Shown one piece after another: positions 41,982 through 51,179 of a stretch of 64,000 nucleotides of DNA. The stretch lies in the NCBI GenBank assembly GCA_028280065.1, contig JANQMN010000150.1, positions 56,151 through 120,150 on the forward strand. Reading direction: 5' to 3'. The notes beneath the pieces were generated by a model. It saw only the letters and a program-made list of their open reading frames with translations. It ran no database searches and was not told the origin of the DNA. The stretch comes from Hahella sp. (GTDB lineage Bacteria; Pseudomonadota; Gammaproteobacteria; Pseudomonadales; Oleiphilaceae). The translations under genes and the position numbers were made by a program. How positions within the stretch are numbered: the stretch's first letter is position 1; the number at the start of each line of letters is the position of its first letter.

Positions 41982-42947
41982 CTAACGGGTTTTCTGTTTA
42001 TGCAGTAAAAGCCAATGCTCTAACGCCAACTGCAAATTCAGATTTCGTTGCTCATTCAAACTGCCTTTTATCTCCAAAATGAACTGATACAGTTGCCACA
42101 GTTTTTCCGGTTGCAGACGCTTCAATAATACCTGCATTGGTGAAGCCAGTTCATTCGATGCCAGCACATGAGCAGTCAGTACATCCCGCAATCCCCGGGT
42201 AAGCCAAGTTAACAGCCACTCCTGTTCCAGCTTAGTCCATTTTGCAGCAAGTGAAAATGCATCCAGCCGGCCATTGAGATAGCCGGCCCAATCCACCAGT
42301 ATTTCCCCCTGTTGTTGCAGGTAGCTGGATTCGTTCCATTTGAGCGCCGTGAGCGGCTGCCCACCTGCGGCGCTTAGTAATGCCGACGCTTCTTCGGCTG
42401 ACCGATCAGTGGAAGAAGCCAGCCATTCGGCCGCCAGGGCATGCCTGGGAGTGGCAATCTGCAATAATTGGCAGCGACTTCGAATAGTCGGCAGCAACAA
42501 ACTGGCTTGCTGCGAAATTAGAATTATTGTTGCACTTCCGGGAGGTTCCTCCAGGGTTTTAAGCAACGCATTCGCTGAGTACAGGTTCATGGCTTCCGCA
42601 GGATTCAGAATCGCGACGATGTGCCTGCCGATTTTCGGCTTTTCCTGAATAAACTCCGTCAATTCTCGGACTTGACCGATTTTGATCGCACGGCTGCCTT
42701 CCTCCGGCTCAATCGTCTTCAGGTCCGGATGGCTGCCGCCCATCAACAGCCGGCAACTTTTACATTCTCCACACGCCTTATCGGCAAGAGGACTTAAGCA
42801 GAGCAGCAATTTGGCCATCTGCACCGCCAGAGCGCTTTTCCCGACGCCCGCACAACCGCTAATCAACAGTGCATTGGGAATTTTGTCAGCTTGACGCTGT
42901 TGACACCAATGTCGCCAGTATTCCTTTAGCCAGGGGTATGGGTACAT
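41982..42947 (-). CDS. holB: DNA polymerase III, delta' subunit
   Basis: 321 residues. Walker A-like loop SGCAGVGKSALAVQMAK, zinc-binding Cys set (CLSPLADKACGECKSC), and the SRC motif (IRSRCQLLQ). Clamp-loader subunit that stabilises the open ring. The usual partner tmk is not adjacent; instead the gene starts 3 nt after the stop of a transglutaminase gene. Confidence 0.95.
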   Translation of the reverse strand: MYPYPWLKEYWRHWCQQRQADKIPNALLISGCAGVGKSALAVQMAKLLLCLSPLADKACGECKSCRLLMGGSHPDLKTIEPEEGSRAIKIGQVRELTEFIQEKPKIGRHIVAILNPAEAMNLYSANALLKTLEEPPGSATIILISQQASLLLPTIRSRCQLLQIATPRHALAAEWLASSTDRSAEEASALLSAAGGQPLTALKWNESSYLQQQGEILVDWAGYLNGRLDAFSLAAKWTKLEQEWLLTWLTRGLRDVLTAHVLASNELASPMQVLLKRLQPEKLWQLYQFILEIKGSLNEQRNLNLQLALEHWLLLHKQKTR

Positions 42948-42950
42948 GCA

Positions 42951-44951
42951 CTATCCGGGAGAGATCTTAACGCGTTTGATGGCGGATTGTATGTGTTTTA
43001 GGTCTTTAGCTGCAACCTGAGTGTCGATGTATAGGCATTGCTCCAGCGTCCTGATGAGTTGCGTTAACTCAGGCATATTCTTGCTGTCAGCCTGGGTAAC
43101 TTCCAGCAAGTTCCCAGGAGTCATGCCCGTGTGCACCTGCGGATAGCGAACCTGAATTTTTCTGACTAGGCGTTCATATAGGTAGTGTACAGGCTGTTTT
43201 CGACGGCGGCACCATTCAGGCCAGAGAGCCATGAAGCCTATTGTGATGAACATACCGACCGCAATAAAAATTGTCGCATAAGCCAAATGCCAAGCGCTGT
43301 TTTTACCAAATAGCGCGTTGAACAGCGAACTTTGACGTCGCTGATCATAATTAACGACCAGCTTATACCACTTGTAGTTAATCATCTCGATTTGATTGCG
43401 CACCCAGTTTATAACAGCAACGTGGCTAAAGCGGGCTAACGACAGAGGATTATCCTGCAAAAACGTATCTTCTCCGGCTACCGCATCACGGATGCCATTC
43501 TCCACCCGTGAAGGCGCAACGGCTGCGGTGGGATCAAGCATGGTCCAACCCTTCCCTTCCATCCAGGCCTCAACCCAAGCATGAGCATCATATTGGTGGA
43601 CGACCATGAAACCACCTTGCTGGTTCCACTCGCCTCCCTGATAACCGACAACCACCCGGGATGGAATTCCCATGGCTCTTAATAGAAAGGCAAAGCTACT
43701 GGCATAGTGTTCACAAAAGCCGCGCCTTGAATCAAACAAAAACTCATCCACACGATCATCGGTTTCAAGCAACGGCGGGTTTAACGTGTAGTAGTAGGAT
43801 TCGGTCCTGAAAAATGTCATCACCGCATCGATTCTTTGCTGATCTGTCAAATACTGCGCCATTAGCTCCTCTGCCCAGCTTCGTGTCCGGGGATTAAGAT
43901 TGCGCGGCATCCGTAAAAATTGGCTTTTTTCAAAGTCGCTTATTACAAGTTCCTTTTCTAAGGAAGACGCAGAAATACGGTATTCAGTAGGAGATTTTAG
44001 GGACGTATTGAATCTCACAAGTCCGTCAGGCGTAACAAAGGCTGCTCCCTGCGCAATTGCCGGATTTTCTAAAGCAAAGCCCCACTCCAAATTGTGAGGA
44101 TCGACCACAATTTCATAATCCCACTCAGCCGCCGATCCTTTTGAAACAGGTTTTTTATCTCGGGCTCTTTGATAAAAAGAGCGCTTCCAGGCGATGCCGT
44201 CATAGTTGTCCAAAACCAAAGAACGCCAATATAGATCCCAAGGCATAGGTCTTTCACCATTAAACACTACCCTGAAGGCACGTTTCCCGGAACGGGCTAG
44301 GTTCGCCACGTCTCCTGGAGAAACATTCTCACCTAATCCCGTGAAGGCCGTATTGCTTTTCAACGGCATCGACCACAGGGGGCCGAATCGTGGAAAAACG
44401 AGATAAAAAACGACGAGCAATGGGATCGCAAGCAACATCATGCTGATCACATTCGTCATATTACGCTTGAGCAAACCGACGCAGATTCGGCTGTTAATAC
44501 TCATTAGCGCCAATAAGCAAACGGCCATGGATAGAAAAATGTAGAGCGTAAAAAACGGCGCTTGACTAAAGAGCAACCCCAAAGTCAATAAGAGAATGCT
44601 TAAAAAACCAAATATGTAGGCATCCCGCCTGGATTTCAGTTCAAGCATTTTCAAACCATAGGCCAATACAAAAAAACCCACGGCAGTTTCCACGGTAAAC
44701 TGGAAGCCGTTAACTACTAGAAACAAGCCAATGCCTAATACCACTATTGGCAGCTTCGACCAGCGCCCCGGTTCATTTAGTCGGCCTCGCATTACGGCAA
44801 TACGCACGCCGACCAATAAGGCTGCAAAAATGAGGAGGGTCACCGGAACAATATCATAGTGAGCAAGAACCGCGAAAAGTTGGGCTATGACCAACCACAA
44901 CAGCGCCTGAGGACCGAGAAAAGCGGCATGATGAAATCGTCGCTGCAGCAT
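42951..44951 (-). CDS. TgpA-type transglutaminase-like membrane protein (DUF3488)
   Basis: 666 residues from ATG 44951 with GGAGG eight bases upstream; an in-frame TTG at 44966 overlaps that site. Five to six N-terminal membrane helices, then a periplasmic transglutaminase core with Cys (RRGFCEHYASSFAFLLRAMG), His (HQYDAHAWVEAWM) and Asp (MLDPTAAV), a further helix near residue 550 and a cytoplasmic tail. TgpA of Pseudomonas is essential there, with unclear substrate. The DUF58 gene ends 4 nt upstream. No MoxR ATPase gene is present. Confidence 0.9.
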   Translation of the reverse strand: MLQRRFHHAAFLGPQALLWLVIAQLFAVLAHYDIVPVTLLIFAALLVGVRIAVMRGRLNEPGRWSKLPIVVLGIGLFLVVNGFQFTVETAVGFFVLAYGLKMLELKSRRDAYIFGFLSILLLTLGLLFSQAPFFTLYIFLSMAVCLLALMSINSRICVGLLKRNMTNVISMMLLAIPLLVVFYLVFPRFGPLWSMPLKSNTAFTGLGENVSPGDVANLARSGKRAFRVVFNGERPMPWDLYWRSLVLDNYDGIAWKRSFYQRARDKKPVSKGSAAEWDYEIVVDPHNLEWGFALENPAIAQGAAFVTPDGLVRFNTSLKSPTEYRISASSLEKELVISDFEKSQFLRMPRNLNPRTRSWAEELMAQYLTDQQRIDAVMTFFRTESYYYTLNPPLLETDDRVDEFLFDSRRGFCEHYASSFAFLLRAMGIPSRVVVGYQGGEWNQQGGFMVVHQYDAHAWVEAWMEGKGWTMLDPTAAVAPSRVENGIRDAVAGEDTFLQDNPLSLARFSHVAVINWVRNQIEMINYKWYKLVVNYDQRRQSSLFNALFGKNSAWHLAYATIFIAVGMFITIGFMALWPEWCRRRKQPVHYLYERLVRKIQVRYPQVHTGMTPGNLLEVTQADSKNMPELTQLIRTLEQCLYIDTQVAAKDLKHIQSAIKRVKISPG

Positions 44952-44955
44952 CGTC

Positions 44956-45957
44956 CTAACCTCCAATCCCTTGTGACTGCATTCGCGAATTATGATCCGG
45001 AAAAAGCGCTAGCGCTGTCAGGCAGTTTTGACGGTGAACAAAGTTGGTTCCCGGTGGAAGCGCTAATCCGGGCAACTTCATTCCTATAGGCCTGCCCTTG
45101 TCAAGAGTGCTGAGTAATTGACCGCACATCATCGATAATCTCATTTCTACATCGGCTATCTGGAATGCGGTAAAATCGATCCATTCCGGATCGATACCAG
45201 GGTTGGTAAACTCTTTACTGTATAATTCACCCGTCTGGGCATACTTTTTCCATGCCACACGGTTTAGCGACTCACCAGGGACAAAGGTTTTTAATCCTGA
45301 GAAATCTTCCTGCCCTTCAAGATTCATGGTCTGCCCAGAATTTTCGTTTTCCCCTTCGGCACTTCCCCAGTGCTCTTCACTCTCCATCGGTCGTGGATAA
45401 ACAACTGCCTGCGCCTGTAGATCCTGCCAGGACCAGGCCCGCACCAAGCCAAGCGGCCAGGTTGTTGTAATCAGCATTCGACCCGGAGCAAGTAAACCCC
45501 GCGCTTTAGTTTGGTAATCAATCTGGCAATTTACAGCTTTACCATCGAGTACATCCACTATGGAAAACTTGTCAGGCACCCAACCAAGCTCAATTCCTAT
45601 ATGGTTCGATCTGTTTTTACCTGTTAAAACAAACTCAAAAGAAGCATTTTCGCCCGCAAAACAGGCTTGAGACTGCCTATAACTCAATTCCAGCCCCGAA
45701 AGGTTTTTATAGGTAAAGACAATGCTCAGTATCATCACAGCAATGAGAAACATGCCCATGGCCAGGATCATGGAGTTCTGATAATTGATGCCGGTAACGA
45801 TAATCAGCACCACCATAGCACCGAAAAGCAGCCCCCAACGGGTAGGTAAAACGAAAATCTCCTTATGGCTTAGTACTTTCTCTTTCGATGGAGGAATTCT
45901 CCTAGACACCCAAGAAGAAATACGCTGATTAATTGATTCTGTAAGTTGAGCAAACAT
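44956..45957 (-). CDS. DUF58-family protein
   Basis: 333 residues. Two membrane helices near residues 40-85 (LLFGAMVVLIIVTGI, MFLIAVMILSIVFTY), then a soluble domain with the DUF58 hallmark FVPGESLNRVAWKKYAQTGE near residue 235. Usually encoded between a MoxR AAA+ ATPase and a TgpA transglutaminase; here only the TgpA follows (5 nt) and no MoxR precedes. Cellular role unproven. Confidence 0.88.
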   Translation of the reverse strand: MFAQLTESINQRISSWVSRRIPPSKEKVLSHKEIFVLPTRWGLLFGAMVVLIIVTGINYQNSMILAMGMFLIAVMILSIVFTYKNLSGLELSYRQSQACFAGENASFEFVLTGKNRSNHIGIELGWVPDKFSIVDVLDGKAVNCQIDYQTKARGLLAPGRMLITTTWPLGLVRAWSWQDLQAQAVVYPRPMESEEHWGSAEGENENSGQTMNLEGQEDFSGLKTFVPGESLNRVAWKKYAQTGELYSKEFTNPGIDPEWIDFTAFQIADVEMRLSMMCGQLLSTLDKGRPIGMKLPGLALPPGTNFVHRQNCLTALALFPDHNSRMQSQGIGG

Positions 45958-46162
45958 AGTATTTAATACGGGACTTTTGCTTCAGTAGTCTAGACCTAAT
46001 CCAGCGTATGAGCTTCCATTTACCAGAGCTTAATAGCTCGTTTAGGCCATTCTTTAACATTATTCTACGATGAGGCTGCTGATAAATAGCCATACATGGA
46101 GTATTATTGTTGGACAATAGATTATTGGTTGGATTCAACAGAGCAGATAAGCAGGCTGTAAG

Positions 46163-46789
46163 ATGAATAGAAAACTTTCATATGCCATCGCATGGGCAGT
46201 CACCTCTGGTTTCCTGGTCGCTGCTTCATCCAATGCTGAAGTTAAATCGCTTACGAGCGAAGAACTGACCGATACTTACGTAAAGGATTCCACGATTATC
46301 GTTACTCCCGCCCCAAAACCTAAACAACAGGTCACCAGAACATTTACCATTTCCCCTGGTGAGCCCGTCAAGACGGAGGCCGAGGAACAAGCTGATAGGG
46401 GAAACCTGATAGCAGAGGACTGGGCGCGGTTCGAGCAGCAGGCCGTGGACGCAGCATTGAGAAACGAGCAAGCTGCACTGGCTGCAGTGCCCTCCCTGGA
46501 ACTCGCCCCGCTAAATCCAAGGGTTTTACCGCACCCTAACCTGACGATTCCTGAAGGAGCTTTTACTTTTGAACAGCTTTTGGGACAGACGCAAACCCAA
46601 CCAGTGACATTGCCCTATGGCCAAGAGCTAGGCTTCACTTCAGATGGACAGGAACTCACCATCACCATTGGAAACTTACCAGGAGTAGATCCCTATCTGT
46701 TGCAACAGCGGATTCAGGGTGGCTTGGTAGACTTGCGGCCTAGAGATGAAGGTGGATTCGATTTGACACTAACGATTCCATCCGATTAA
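46163..46789 (+). CDS. Secreted hypothetical protein
   Basis: 208 residues. Signal peptide MNRKLSYAIAWAVTSGFLVA cleaved near SSNA-E. The mature start AEVKSLTSEELTDTY resembles the AELK-type motif of two other proteins nearby (about 50.5-51.8 kb) but lacks the following GQ. The middle is rich in Ala, Glu and Pro; the C-terminal 80 residues look beta-rich. I do not recognise a family. Divergent from the DUF58 gene. Confidence 0.7.
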   Translation: MNRKLSYAIAWAVTSGFLVAASSNAEVKSLTSEELTDTYVKDSTIIVTPAPKPKQQVTRTFTISPGEPVKTEAEEQADRGNLIAEDWARFEQQAVDAALRNEQAALAAVPSLELAPLNPRVLPHPNLTIPEGAFTFEQLLGQTQTQPVTLPYGQELGFTSDGQELTITIGNLPGVDPYLLQQRIQGGLVDLRPRDEGGFDLTLTIPSD

Positions 46790-46879
46790 CACTGAAGAAT
46801 GATTATATTAGTCAACTACTAATTTACAGCTTTGCGTAGCCACTCTCAGAAATTTTCGAAGAAGCCTATATTATGTTTC

Positions 46880-46909
46880 TTGACGTAAAAATTTGTTAGC
46901 TTTTATAAC
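46880..46909 (+). promoter_or_regulatory. Sigma-70 promoter of the PEP-CTERM gene
   Basis: TTGACG (46880-46885), 18-nt AT-rich spacer, TATAAC (46904-46909). Predicted start about 20 nt before the ATG at 46936. Matches consensus at 5 of 6 in both boxes. Confidence 0.6.
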
Positions 46910-46935
46910 TTAGCAGTACGACTCGGGTGGTTAAA

Positions 46936-47700
46936 ATGGAATTAAAGTCGGTTTTACTTTGCAGTACACTCTTCGCAGCAGCATCCATTCACGGCTATGC
47001 TACCGCAGGTCCAATATCCTCGGATCTCACATTAGCCACCTACTTAAACCTTGATAATTCCCAAGACAACCAGTTTCTGAGCGTTTCACAAGGTCAAACA
47101 CAAAACAATTTAACCGGATCCGTCAGTTCGACACTAGGTGTTTCGTCTGCACAATCCAGTGGCTTTGTGACCTGGCAAAATCCTAGCCAGTTTCATCTCA
47201 ATTTGACATCCGGATGGGATATCGAGGGTGGCAGAGGAAGTATCGATTTTGGCTTGACTTCTTTTGGCGGTGAACTGCGCGACACAGGATTTACAGGATT
47301 TTCCTATATATTCGAAACCGATTTTGCAGGAACATTTGCTGGAAATTTCACTAGAACTATAACTGGTTCCAACATTTTTGGCGCCGGCTTCTTCGATGTC
47401 GGACTTTATCTCGAAAACGGTACAAAAATCTTTGAATTCAATGCAGGTCAGACTTCCAGTTCGGGATCGTTTTCCTTTGAGCTGGCAGCATCGACATACT
47501 ACGAACTGGTTATCTTCGACACATCAAACATCAACAACTTTAGCAACAGCTTGGGAAGTCGTCAGATGACTAATTCCGGGACGTTTAGTATTTCACTTCC
47601 CGTAACTGATATACCCGAACCTCATACAACTGCTTTACTTGCTTTAGGTATGATAGTTTTGGCTTTTAAGAAAAAGCCGTTTAAACGATTAGTCCACTAA
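46936..47700 (+). CDS. PEP-CTERM sorting-domain protein
   Basis: 254 residues from ATG 46936. Signal peptide (LLCSTLFAAASIHGYATA), a Gly/Ser/Thr/Asn-rich beta-sandwich-like body (residues 25-225), and a C-terminal tail IPEPHTTALLALGMIVLAFK followed by basic KKPFKR. That is the three-part PEP-CTERM signal: PEP, hydrophobic helix, basic end. Such proteins are processed by an exosortase and often belong to biofilm matrix. No exosortase gene is in the window. Its stop overlaps the convergent lipoprotein gene stop by 4 nt. Confidence 0.8.
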   Translation: MELKSVLLCSTLFAAASIHGYATAGPISSDLTLATYLNLDNSQDNQFLSVSQGQTQNNLTGSVSSTLGVSSAQSSGFVTWQNPSQFHLNLTSGWDIEGGRGSIDFGLTSFGGELRDTGFTGFSYIFETDFAGTFAGNFTRTITGSNIFGAGFFDVGLYLENGTKIFEFNAGQTSSSGSFSFELAASTYYELVIFDTSNINNFSNSLGSRQMTNSGTFSISLPVTDIPEPHTTALLALGMIVLAFKKKPFKRLVH

Positions 47701-50282
47701 TCAAATTCACAATTATCGTTAACTTTCCTGCAATCGTGGTTTAAGTCTACTCCATCGAAATTCGAGATAGGCTTAACCCTTAGAACTTTACTACTTTCAC
47801 TTTCCTCTTCGATAAAGACAAACGATTTTCCAAAAGCAGTTGTCACAATCTCCTTAGCTCGCTCGGGTAGTTCATGACTTCCCTGATGTAACCAGCTCTT
47901 TTGAAATTCATCTTCATCGTTGTCTGACCTTTCTACGATATCATACCTTGCAACCCACCAGTCTTCATTCCCGTTTCCAGGCTGTCCACTGATAACAGTG
48001 CCTAGAGTTGACCCCACCACAAATACTGAAGTGTCTAGAATTTCAATATCCCAGGCATAATCGTCTTGCTGTCCACCGATTAACTCAACATCCGTCAACT
48101 CTGACAGACTGCTGTGAAGGGATAAAAAGGCATTAAGACCTAACTGGTCCGATTCCGGCTCTTTAAAAACAAATCCGTTTGAAAAACGAACCGCACTATT
48201 GGTTGTCCCGGCTACAACCCCACCAGGCTGGGTGCTGACGATTCCATTCGGCACATTAAAGTCACCACCGAATAAAAAGTCACGTCGCAGATTCCCTGAA
48301 TCGTCATAAGATCGTAACCGGATGAGATTTTCATTTGAAGTCGGGTTCTCAGCGTAAGTGCCCGCAACATGGACTCTTGATCTGCCATCCAAGTTGCCGA
48401 TCAAGAAATCGTCGGCGTCTGAAGTACCGGCCTGGCGGCTTTCGATGACTTGCCCTTCTAGGTCCAATGTAATGAGAAACCCGTCCTTGTCACCCAGGTT
48501 ACTTTTATCCTGCAACCCGCCTTCAGTAGTGCCAATTACAACGATCACATCGGTATCAGTTACGACAATGGAATTGAACTCGTCATTCAGTTGAGTGCCT
48601 AATTGCCGCTCCCAAATAAGTTGAAAGTCGCCTACGTTGTTTATTTTACGATACTTTTGGACAAGCCCGTCGGTTCCGCCAAGCACAAAACCGGAGCTTG
48701 GCGGGACTGACGCGACCTGCTTGTCTACCTGCAATAGGAGAAAAAGCTCAAGAATATCATCGTCTTCCTCGGTATCTTCGCCGAATCGTTTGACCCAAAA
48801 GTCAGATAACTTAACATTTGCTTCTGGCACGGATAGTTCTATATTTCCAATTTCACTGCCATAGCGACTTAGGTGTTTGATATAACTGACGACCTGACCT
48901 TCTGGACCTTCATTATGAAAACCTACAAAGACATTCGCTCTATCATCCGCACGCGCCTCAACGAGCTGCCCTTCAGTCCCCAATGGGATTAGCAAATCAT
49001 CGATCCACTCATTTAAGTAGACATTTAGCGAGTCATCCTTACCGTCTGCATTTACCGTCTCTGTGTCGGCCAAACTCAGCGCTAACACTTCGTCGAGGGT
49101 ATTTTCATCAGCTCCGTCAACGTTAACTTGAAAGACGACTGAAGCTCGATCAATCCCGCTTGGTATCTGAACTTCCAGCGAATCAGGCTGAATATTGAGA
49201 TCGCCCTCGCTGCCAAGTTGGGTTGAGGTGGTGCTCTTTTCTTCGTCGATAATCAGCCTTAACCTAACATTTTGCTCAGCTGGTTTATCCAACAATATAT
49301 CCGTTCGCAGCAGTGTTCCTTCGGAAATGGAAAGCCTATCAACCTCAAAAGAGGCTACTGGCTCATTGTCATTTATTGAAATTGTCGCGGTCTCACTAAT
49401 ATCTACATCCAGCAAACCGATGTTTTTGATGGTTTGCTCTATTTTGATAGCTTCCGTTTTTTCCGCATCAAGATCATCAATGATAAAAAGAAGCAGATGG
49501 CAGTCTTCCTTACTGCGAGGAATACTAAATTTCCCCGAAGTGACAGAAATAACCTCCCCATTATCCAATTGCACTTCACTCAAAATGTCCTTACCGGGAA
49601 TAATATCCCCGCTGATACTAAAATCTCCCAGCACTTCTTGAACCAAGACTTGATTAAGATTAATAGGAAGAAAAGCCAAAGAGACCCGCTTTCCATTCCA
49701 AGCCTGGGGCTGCATTTGGTTTTCAACAAAGGAGTTCACTTGTTGCTTAGAAAATAGCGGCTGGCCTTCTTCATCAACCATGCACACTTTTCCAATTTCA
49801 CTATCGGACTCTATTACTTGCTCCTGCGTATCATTAGTATTGGAATCTTCAGGTAGGTCAGAAACTTCTCCTTCACCAATTGTCGCGACGACTCTCTCTA
49901 GATCAACGTCACTTACCAACAGGTCGAATTCAACGGAAGCCAAATTTCTCCCATCTGTGACACTGAGAGTAACGTTATACGTTTCGCTTAAAGAAGCGCC
50001 ACCTGTAATCTCGGGAATGCCGCGGAGTATAACGGCACTGCGAAAAGGATTATCCACCGGCTCCATGGCCAGCCAATCCGGCGCATTGGTTAACGAATAG
50101 TTGAGTTCACCTTCGCCGCCGTCGGCGCCAACTTCTAATACATATTCTACGCCTACATAAGCTGCCGATTGAGGTACGCCCAGCAGTTTTAAAGGCTTAC
50201 TCTCTCCGTCGCCGGTTGCCCCACAGCCAACCGTCAGAAGTGCTACGAAGCATGTTATCAGGACAGATTTACAAGTATTCAT
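47697..50282 (-). CDS. Large lipoprotein with cadherin-like, Calx-beta-like and beta-propeller-like repeats
   Basis: 861 residues. Signal peptide and lipobox LLTVGC put a lipid on Cys20. Residues 30-125 look like an Ig/cadherin-like putative-Ig domain (VLRGIPEITGGA...YNVTLSVTDG). Residues 200-440 carry two or three Calx-beta-like segments (SINDNEPVASFEV, TLDEVLALSLADT). Residues 450-830 hold repeats of type G-T-x-DDF/DE-x-V-x-G-T (LGTQLNDEFNSIVV, AGTSDADDFLIG, GGQQDDYAWDIE) like SBBP propeller blades. Very acidic overall. Probably an outer-membrane surface protein; function unknown. Confidence 0.75.
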   Translation of the reverse strand: MNTCKSVLITCFVALLTVGCGATGDGESKPLKLLGVPQSAAYVGVEYVLEVGADGGEGELNYSLTNAPDWLAMEPVDNPFRSAVILRGIPEITGGASLSETYNVTLSVTDGRNLASVEFDLLVSDVDLERVVATIGEGEVSDLPEDSNTNDTQEQVIESDSEIGKVCMVDEEGQPLFSKQQVNSFVENQMQPQAWNGKRVSLAFLPINLNQVLVQEVLGDFSISGDIIPGKDILSEVQLDNGEVISVTSGKFSIPRSKEDCHLLLFIIDDLDAEKTEAIKIEQTIKNIGLLDVDISETATISINDNEPVASFEVDRLSISEGTLLRTDILLDKPAEQNVRLRLIIDEEKSTTSTQLGSEGDLNIQPDSLEVQIPSGIDRASVVFQVNVDGADENTLDEVLALSLADTETVNADGKDDSLNVYLNEWIDDLLIPLGTEGQLVEARADDRANVFVGFHNEGPEGQVVSYIKHLSRYGSEIGNIELSVPEANVKLSDFWVKRFGEDTEEDDDILELFLLLQVDKQVASVPPSSGFVLGGTDGLVQKYRKINNVGDFQLIWERQLGTQLNDEFNSIVVTDTDVIVVIGTTEGGLQDKSNLGDKDGFLITLDLEGQVIESRQAGTSDADDFLIGNLDGRSRVHVAGTYAENPTSNENLIRLRSYDDSGNLRRDFLFGGDFNVPNGIVSTQPGGVVAGTTNSAVRFSNGFVFKEPESDQLGLNAFLSLHSSLSELTDVELIGGQQDDYAWDIEILDTSVFVVGSTLGTVISGQPGNGNEDWWVARYDIVERSDNDEDEFQKSWLHQGSHELPERAKEIVTTAFGKSFVFIEEESESSKVLRVKPISNFDGVDLNHDCRKVNDNCEFD

Positions 50283-50505
50283 TCAGATAGGCAGCTCAGG
50301 TTAGTTGTTAGATAAAGAACATAATGATACGGTTTGAGGGAAATATTAGCTAATAGAGCATAGACAAAATATTAAGTAAATCACAGTGTTAGCAGTGACT
50401 TTAATCTATAGACAAATGGTAAAAGCAAAGGGAAAATGAGATAGAAGCTGTATATGAATCAGGTCCGCAGGAATTTTGGACTTGCCAGCCGGACCAAACG
50501 GATTA

Positions 50506-51090
50506 TCAGAACAAGCGCTCAGGATGGGTATATTGATATGTCGAACCGTCTATTGTCATCAAACCATCGCCTATGGGCGCATTCAATATCGCAATGCCTT
50601 GATCTGATACAAAGACTTGATCATTGATATTAACCGTATCGTTTCCTGTAATGTTTAATGGAGAAAACCCCGTTCCCATGCCGATATTGGGCTGGAAAGT
50701 AAATACCGCAGCAGCACGATCGCCAATGCTATCCCCGTCAGTATCCACTTCACCCATTCTCAGGGGAAGAATTGCGGTAAACAAATCAAATATGGTCCCG
50801 GTTTGTGGGACGCCAAAAGTCTGGCCTCTGATTTCCCCGGAGTAATTCGTATCGACGGCTCCGTCGGTAGAAGTACCTCCCGGCAGAATTACTTCCCGAT
50901 TGCCGGCGGGATCTGTATAGACAATTTGCTCATAGGTCATTTGGCCGCCAATTTCAATAACCGGGGCTGCCTGCCCGACAACGTCCCCTAAAGCCTCGTC
51001 ACTGATGGGCTTCAATTCTGCCTGAACGCCGCAGGCGAATACCAGGCTTAAAAAGAAAGAGTTGAAGAGAGCGAATTGAAAATATTTCAT
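50506..51090 (-). CDS. Secreted hypothetical protein with AELK-GQ N-terminal motif
   Basis: 194 residues from ATG 51090; the frame to 51120 adds no signal features. Signal peptide FALFNSFFLSLVFACGVQA, then AELKPISDEALGDVVGQAAP, the start motif seen in DUF6160-type secreted proteins and in the neighbour at 51180. The rest is beta-rich, with a calcium-loop-like VDTDGDSIGD near residue 125. The 223-nt gap after it (50283-50505) contains a weak GGTCCG...CGGACC stem (50462-50495) and nothing else clear. Confidence 0.72.
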   Translation of the reverse strand: MKYFQFALFNSFFLSLVFACGVQAELKPISDEALGDVVGQAAPVIEIGGQMTYEQIVYTDPAGNREVILPGGTSTDGAVDTNYSGEIRGQTFGVPQTGTIFDLFTAILPLRMGEVDTDGDSIGDRAAAVFTFQPNIGMGTGFSPLNITGNDTVNINDQVFVSDQGIAILNAPIGDGLMTIDGSTYQYTHPERLF

Positions 51091-51130
51091 TGACACTAAA
51101 CTAACGGTAGGCCAAAACAAGTTAATGAGA

Positions 51131-51158
51131 GAAAAGGCTGCCGCCAGACAGCCTTTTC
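51131..51158 (-). terminator. Rho-independent terminator after the 51180 gene
   Basis: Perfect 10-bp stem GAAAAGGCTG / CAGCCTTTTC with an 8-nt loop; on the minus strand the second arm ends in TTTTC. It lies 22 nt past the stop of the abundant secreted protein gene and separates it from the next gene. Confidence 0.8.
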
Positions 51159-51179
51159 AGAACACGCAACAGTAGTCGA

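Noticed and set aside
49195..49757. Long plus-strand frames within the 861-residue lipoprotein gene
   Set aside because: Antisense shadows of a gene with lipobox and domain pattern; Ser-rich low-complexity translations and no ribosome sites.
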